Shown one piece after another: positions 59,415 to 64,000 of a DNA stretch of 64,000 nt; positions within the stretch are counted from its first letter, which is position 1, and every line of letters starts with the position of its first letter. The notes beneath the pieces were generated by a model. That model was given only the letters and a program-made list of their open reading frames with translations. It did no database searches and was not told the DNA's origin. The position numbers and the translations under genes are program-made. Source of the DNA: Alectoria sarmentosa (lineage: Eukaryota > Ascomycota > Lecanoromycetes > Lecanorales > Parmeliaceae); NCBI GenBank assembly GCA_009733775.1, contig WOGZ01000047.1, forward strand, positions 97,985 through 161,984, read 5' to 3'.

Positions 59415-59963
59415 ATTTAGAGAGAGGGAAGAGTTGTACCGTGCTTCCAGTGACGAAAAACTCTGAGGAAGAATTGACGTTTGGTGAAGAACAGTGAGCG
59501 TGTGCGAGCTGTAGAAATCGGTAGAACTGGTGGAAGAACTGGTGGAAGAACTTCGGCCCATTCAGCCCTAGCCGAAAGCTCTAGATTTATACAAGGTTCA
59601 CCCGAAATGCCTCCTAGGATATGCAATGTCCGATAAGTCCGGCCCAAAGTCAGGGAATTTGAGCGTTTTTATTACACTACAAGACTATTACACAACTTGA
59701 GCAATACGACTCCGACTCCGATTCTAATGGTTCTGAAGCTTTATGAAGCGTATTCTACGTTCCATAATCACACCTCTCTAACTTTTATCAACATACTGTG
59801 GTAGGTATCCCAGGAGCTCGCACCTCGGGGTGAAACCTTGTAGCGGATCAACTCCGCAAAAGACTAACAATTTGTCGCGGAGCACACCCACAACTTGTTT
59901 GAATACTCAATTCCTTTCTCAACTCACCAGTCCATTGAGGTTTGGTCTTGCTTGCCGGCAGAT
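59415..59963. other. Shared STI1/RPC34 divergent promoter
   Basis: A 549-bp region between two oppositely directed start codons. It carries GAA-rich steps at 59514-59554 (listed separately). An ATG in frame with RPC34 at 59895 would add 23 residues, but the extension looks like leader sequence. Confidence 0.65.
59514..59554. promoter_or_regulatory. Candidate step-type heat-shock element upstream of STI1
   Basis: GAA triplets occur at 59514, 59524, 59533/59536 and 59545/59548, then TTC at 59552, so spacing is about 10-12 bases. Part of this is a small AACTGGTGGAAG tandem. Step-spaced GAA units are a known Hsf1 binding form and STI1 is heat-induced in yeast, but the spacing is not exact and no binding data exist. 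It lies 100-140 bp upstream of the STI1 ATG. Confidence 0.35.
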
Positions 59964-61103
59964 ATGGCCTCCTCAACCGAGGAGGTGCCTGCTAAAGACG
60001 AAGATATCACCATGGCCGAACCAAGTGGTGTGTCGAGCCCTAAAGAGCTCAGGAACGCATTGTACGCCCGATGTGCAAGCTTTGAAGAGGGCCATATTTT
60101 CAATCAGGATGAGCTCTTCGCATTCGACATCATACCTGATAACAGCGTTGAACAACTGCAGGCGTATACGAAACAGCTCGCGAAAGATGGGTTGTTCAAG
60201 CTCATGACTAAGGATGGCAAAGCTTGCTGGAAGGTGGTCAAGAGAGCTGATGCTATTAAGTAAAACATTTTGAGAATCTGTTTTCGGGAATATCAGCTAA
60301 TGTGCAAACGTGAATGTAGATATCGTTCCCTTTCCCAAGATGAAGCCCTCGTATACTCCTACATCGAGGGTGCGGCCCGCGAAGGAATATGGAGCAAACT
60401 CCTCCGCAACAAGACCAATCTACATATGACCACCATGAATCGCGCCGTGAAGTCTCTCGAAAACAAGAACATGATCAAGGCGGTCAAGATTGTCAAATAC
60501 CCCAATAGAAAGACATATATGCTGGCCAAGCTCCAACCTTCCGAAAATGTGACTGGTGGACCGTTCTACACTGACGGCACACTGGACGAGGAGTTCGTTC
60601 ATCAGATGTCGGTTTGGACGGAAAAATACATCATTGGGAGAAGTTGGTGGCATCCACCACTACCAGAGCACAAGAAGAAGTCGAGCTCCAAGATGACTCA
60701 GGAACAAGCCGAAGAGCTTAGGGCTGCAGAGCTTCGGCAACGAGGGCGTGGTAGAGATAGGAGTAAGGCTATGTTACCAATGCATCCAGGCTACCGAGGC
60801 TACCCCACTCTGTCCGAGGTTACCAGAGCTATCAATGGATCTGGTTTGTCGGGCGTGACCATGAAGGAATCGGAGATGGAACAGTTGCTTGATATCCTTT
60901 GTTGGGATGGGCGGCTAGAAAGAATAAGACACGATAAAGCGTACAGAGCTGTTAAGCAAGTCGATGGCCAAGATGGAGTAGAGCTTGGAAATGGACTTAC
61001 GGAGTCTCCGTGTGGACGATGTCCCGTCTTCGAGTTCTGCGAAGAGGAAGGGCCGGTGAATGCGAAGAGTTGCGAATACTTCCAAGAGTGGCTTCAGTTC
61101 TGA
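59964..61103 (+). CDS. RPC34: DNA-directed RNA polymerase III subunit Rpc34 (RPC6, 359 aa)
   Basis: Exon 1 is 59964..60259 and exon 2 is 60320..61103 (intron 60 bp, donor GTAAAA, acceptor ATGTAG); the junction reads ADAIK + YRSLSQDEALVYSYIEGA. Rpc34 belongs to the Rpc82/34/31 subcomplex that opens promoters with TFIIIB. Winged-helix parts are seen at about 25-95 (FNQDELFAFDIIP, YTKQLAKDGLFKLM) and about 100-170 (GIWSKLLRNKTNLH, MNRAVKSLENKNMIK). A third follows GYRGYPTLSEVTRAI. The C-terminus has CGRC, then C, then C (about 328-351), the cysteine set that holds a [4Fe-4S] cluster in RPC6. A GRGRDRSK basic stretch links the parts. The start at 59964 gives MASSTEE, the likely native N-terminus. 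Confidence 0.94.
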
Positions 61104-62076
61104 AAGAGGTATCCCACTTGTGTTAGAATTTGCTTCTGCATAGCGTGGGCGCGAATCGGAGATACCCAGGACCGTGGCATTGCATTTGCATGGTGGTCCG
61201 GAGACAGGTCAAGGTTTTGTGTTGCTGGCATAGACCTTACAGTGCTCCGAATTTCTGCAACAGACGGGAACATAATCAAACCGTATGTACATCCCATTGA
61301 ACCCTGACTCGTCTCCCGCGCATTCTCATAAGAAAAGGGTCTGTGTATTGCTGCCACCACTGCTATTACATGTGGTGAATAGGGTTAGCTCCTTTCGGCG
61401 TTTCAACGACTGAAGATCCCCCACATAAAATCGACCTCCGTCTTCACTCCACCAACAACAATCTTGATGTGATTATTTTCTTTGGCCTCTACGTTGGATA
61501 CATGAGCCATCGTTAGGCTTCGTGAAGAGAATCAACCCGTTGGATGCAATGCCCGCAGAGCCTCCATTGTCAAGCTTACTGCAGGTACGAAGGAAGCTCA
61601 CGACGACTCCCGAGGCTCGAATTGCAAATTGTCAAGCGGTACCGTTTCAGAAGTAATATCCGGTCGACATCCCATCAGACCTGTGTCTGTGATCTATGGT
61701 CATAGGCGCGCAAAGAAGCCAAATCTGCTGTTGCGTTTCAATTTCGCCCCCCCCCCCCTGCCGGCGCGTATAAAGTCTCTGCGGGAGATGCGACCTCCTT
61801 CCTACATGCTTCATCTTCAAAGCTAAGTAACGGTCCAAAGATTCCTTCTGTAAATCTCCGATTTGGGCCTGCATGAACCTTTTGAGTGCTCTTGTCCGCA
61901 TCTTTGAAACAATCTTTGCGAGATGGGTTCACTCTGTTGTGAACCGTTTGCTAGGGTTGCGTTTTCATTTCCTTGCAGCTATATGTATCTCAGCCCTTAC
62001 CCCTCGATTCCCTGCCATTCATTTTTGTCTAAGACTTAGACGTAATAGTACTGTTTTTTTAAACCTCATCTTGAAG
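61104..62076. other. Intergenic stretch with a poly-C tract
   Basis: No gene recognised. A run of about 12 C lies at 61,747-61,758 and may be prone to sequencing error. The end of the stretch holds the GH128 promoter and leader. Confidence 0.6.
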
Positions 62077-63404
62077 ATGATGCTGTCGCTCTTTTATGCG
62101 TTTCTGCTACTTGCTGCTGGCAGCAATGCATCTCCATGTAGATTGCACTCTGGAAACTCGACCTCGTCTTCGACGACGGCGGCAAAAGCTGCTCTCCATC
62201 CCAATGGTAACCTGCAATCTGGAAACTGGACCTCGTCTTCAACAACAGGTGCAAAAGCTGCTCCCCATCGCGACGGTCATGGCAGTGCGGCCGTCGTTCA
62301 GAACCAGAAGCTTGGCGTTCAAGCCAACGCCGGACTGGACCTGCCTTTGCCATACTCTCAGGACTCGTCTTCGCCGTCCAGCACCAGCGCAAGTGTTTCC
62401 ACTCCAAGTGTCGCTGCTTCAGGTTCAGCCGGCTCTTCAAGCGGCTCCGGCAGCTCCACAACTTCTGACATCTCTGGCTCTCTCACCCCAGCCAGTGGGA
62501 GCTGTCCGCAGGGCTTCCTCAACACCGTCTTCAACACAAATGCCGGCCAGAGTTCTGGCTTCCCTAGCGCTACTTGGACAACTCTCACAGGTTACGGGAT
62601 AGACAGCTGGAGTACGTCAACATCCGCAGCTCCGAACACCTCATTGCATGTTTACTGACAGACCTTTCGGACGTAGTCGGCTTCTCCCTCGAAACCCTCG
62701 ACAAGCAAGCCGATTACGACCTTTCCGCCACTCAAGCATCGCAGCTCAACGGCGCCTTCAACAAAGGCCAAATCCCCATCGTCATGGACCACACCTACAT
62801 CGCCGCCGCCGTCGAAATGCTGGCAAACAGCCCGCCGCCATACCTCGAACTCTACAACGAGCCCGACTTCTCCTTTGACGACCTGACCCTGACCGAAGAC
62901 GCCGCGCCCTCGGCTGCAGATCTCAAGGTCCTCCTCGACGCACCGCACCCGAACACGAAGTTCATCTCGCCGGCCCTAATGAACGCCAACGGCCCTTGGC
63001 TCGCCGACTTCTTCCAGGCCTGCGACGGCTGCATCGACCAATTCGACGCAATCGCCATGCACGTCTACAACCCGGATCCGCAGGGCGTCCTGGCCCAGAT
63101 CACGCAGCTGTACGCGACGTGGAACAAGACCATCTGGATCACGGAGCTCTCGCCCGCGACCGCCGGCTGCGCCTTGACCCCCGCGACCATGGCCACCTAC
63201 ATCAGCACCTTGGTCCCCGAAATCCTCAAGCTCGGCTACGTCGAGAAGATCTTTTGGAACAGCGGAGAGAGCGACGGCACGCCCATCAACGGGGCCTCGG
63301 CGTCGTGCAGCCCGAGTTTGACCAACTCGGATGGTTCGTTCACGCCCGTGTTGCAGGCTTTGGGGGCTGCGTGTGGAATCAATCCTGGCACCGCGACGTC
63401 GTAG
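62077..63404 (+). CDS. Secreted GH128-like (Asl1-type) beta-1,3-glucanase (420 aa)
   Basis: Exon 1 is 62077..62611 and exon 2 is 62677..63404 (intron 65 bp, GTACGT, TACTGAC branch site, CGTAG), joining GIDSW + IGFSLETLD. The Met at 62077 starts a signal peptide (MMLSLFYAFLLLAAGSNAS). A linker of about 110 residues follows, rich in Ser and Thr. It includes two copies of a GN.TSSSTT.AKAA.H unit and a Ser/Gly run, and is probably O-glycosylated. The catalytic domain shows YLELYNEPDFS (acid/base Glu), SPALMNANGPWL, FDAIAMHVYNPD and IWITELSP (nucleophile Glu), the GH128 pattern. Target is likely beta-1,3-glucan in the fungal or host wall. The ORF is open further upstream, but the signal peptide fixes the start. 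Confidence 0.9.
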
Positions 63405-63670
63405 AGAGGGCAGGGAGGCTTTTATTAAGGAATTAGTCCTTGTAGAGAGCTGGACTGGGTGTTTTAATAATATTCTTTCTTTCATCAGCGCGCTATATTG
63501 ATCTAAATCTATAGCAAACTGCATCCAATACATATTACTGTATTGACAGACAAGCTGTCTTTTTTATCAGAGCGCGCTATATTGATCTAAATCTATAGCA
63601 AGCTGCATCCAATGCATATAACTGTATTGACAGAGACAAGCGATCTTTCACAAAGGTATCCAGCTAAGCG
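63405..63670. repeat. 3' flanking region with an 84-bp tandem duplication
   Basis: Two copies, starting at about 63,488 and 63,572, share GCGCGCTATATTGATCTAAA, then TCTATAGCAA.CTGCATCCAA, then CTGTATTGACAGA. Non-coding, within the likely 3' UTR or terminator of the GH128 gene. Confidence 0.88.
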
Positions 63671-64000
63671 TTAATATCTCCCACTCACCTCCCCCAAAAT
63701 AGTTCTCCTCCCATCCAACCCCTCACTCATCTCGCTCCTTCCGTCCCCCCTCTCCCTCCTCCCCTCCTGATCCCAACACCCCTCCCCAACCCGCGCGTCC
63801 CCACCATAGCCATCATCCACCCTCCTCCTCCTCCTCCTCTGCCCCGCCTTCTTCTTTCCCCCCCCTCTCCTCCCCTCCTCCTCCTCTCCCCTCAATTCCT
63901 CCCCCCGCTCCCGACTCGCGCCCCCCCTCCACACCCCCTGATCCACGATCCCCGCCTTCGGCCCCCCGGGATAGCGCCCCTTTCGGACTTTGCCCTTGCG
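63671..64000 (-). CDS. C-terminal end of an unidentified gene leaving the window
   Basis: The minus frame is open from the window edge to a stop at 63,671-63,673 (about 109 codons). It begins RKGKVRKGRYPGGPKAGIVD and continues as a Gly/Arg/Glu-rich tail. The KAGIVD segment with basic residues recalls C-terminal tails of fungal membrane or trafficking proteins, but no family can be named. The DNA is a strong purine/pyrimidine-biased low-complexity stretch, so the ORF could be a composition artefact. Confidence 0.35.
   Translation of the reverse strand, partial: RKGKVRKGRYPGGPKAGIVDQGVWRGGASRERGEELRGEEEEGRRGGGKKKAGQRRRRRRVDDGYGGDARVGEGCWDQEGRRERGDGRSEMSEGLDGRRTILGEVSGRY

Noticed and set aside
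61747..61758. Poly-C run as a functional element
   Set aside because: A lone homopolymer without partner motifs; possibly a sequencing artefact.
1..64000. CRISPR arrays, bacterial operons, riboswitches, phage or plasmid features
   Set aside because: None seen; gene structure is eukaryotic throughout, with spliceosomal introns.

Overview
This window is nuclear DNA of a filamentous ascomycete (Pezizomycotina). The genes carry many introns of about 47-90 bp with GT..AG borders and short CTAAC/CTGAC-like branch sites. The protein set is typical (fungal-rhodopsin/Pth11-like receptor, NACHT-ankyrin STAND protein, tricalbin, GH128), and a sharply bounded AT-rich block looks mutated by repeat-induced point mutation (RIP). 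A leotiomycete is plausible but the sequence alone does not prove it.

Region 1 (1-10,250) is an AT-rich block. A complete Ty3/Gypsy-type LTR retrotransposon lies in it at 59-6830 on the minus strand. It has two 235-bp LTRs, an exact 5-bp target duplication (AAAAT), a polypurine tract, one surviving Gag-like ORF and a stop-riddled reverse transcriptase whose YxDD box is damaged. The LTRs differ only by transitions, as RIP would produce. From 6836 to 10,250 the DNA is equally degraded and I identify nothing in it.

Region 2 (10,250-25,100) is an accessory region. It holds a tandem minus-strand array of a lineage-expanded family of unknown function (motifs PVLYVALY, then YHW...GP, then a leucine-rich 'LLVRLMIAEV' segment). 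There are four domain copies in three genes; two copies appear to be joined into one 599-residue protein by an in-frame intron. A fifth, broken copy may lie at 24,321-24,476. Also here are a GNAT acetyltransferase, a five-exon O-methyltransferase with an unresolved 5' end and a possible GC-AG intron, and a MetE/UROD-fold-like protein.

Region 3 (25,100-37,900) is a compact housekeeping block: a membrane J-domain protein divergent from RNA polymerase I subunit Rpa43; a 1436-residue coilin-like protein (N-terminal ubiquitin-like part, Tudor-like part further along); an alpha-arrestin with a PPxY motif; a mitochondrial Rieske/FAD oxidoreductase of the AIFM3 type; and a small secreted protein.

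Region 4 (37,900-51,900) is looser and holds an eight-exon GABA/amino-acid permease, a fungal-rhodopsin-domain receptor and a 1299-residue NACHT-ankyrin-ZZ STAND protein. The gaps hold a 239-bp MITE with TA duplication and a roughly 0.8-kb foldback element.

Region 5 (51,900-64,000) is again core genome: tricalbin (SMP and C2 domains), co-chaperone Sti1/Hop divergent from RNA polymerase III subunit Rpc34, a secreted GH128 beta-1,3-glucanase-like enzyme, and the C-terminal end of a gene that leaves the window. All spliced models were built by hand from reading frame, splice consensus and remembered family sequences. No database search was possible.
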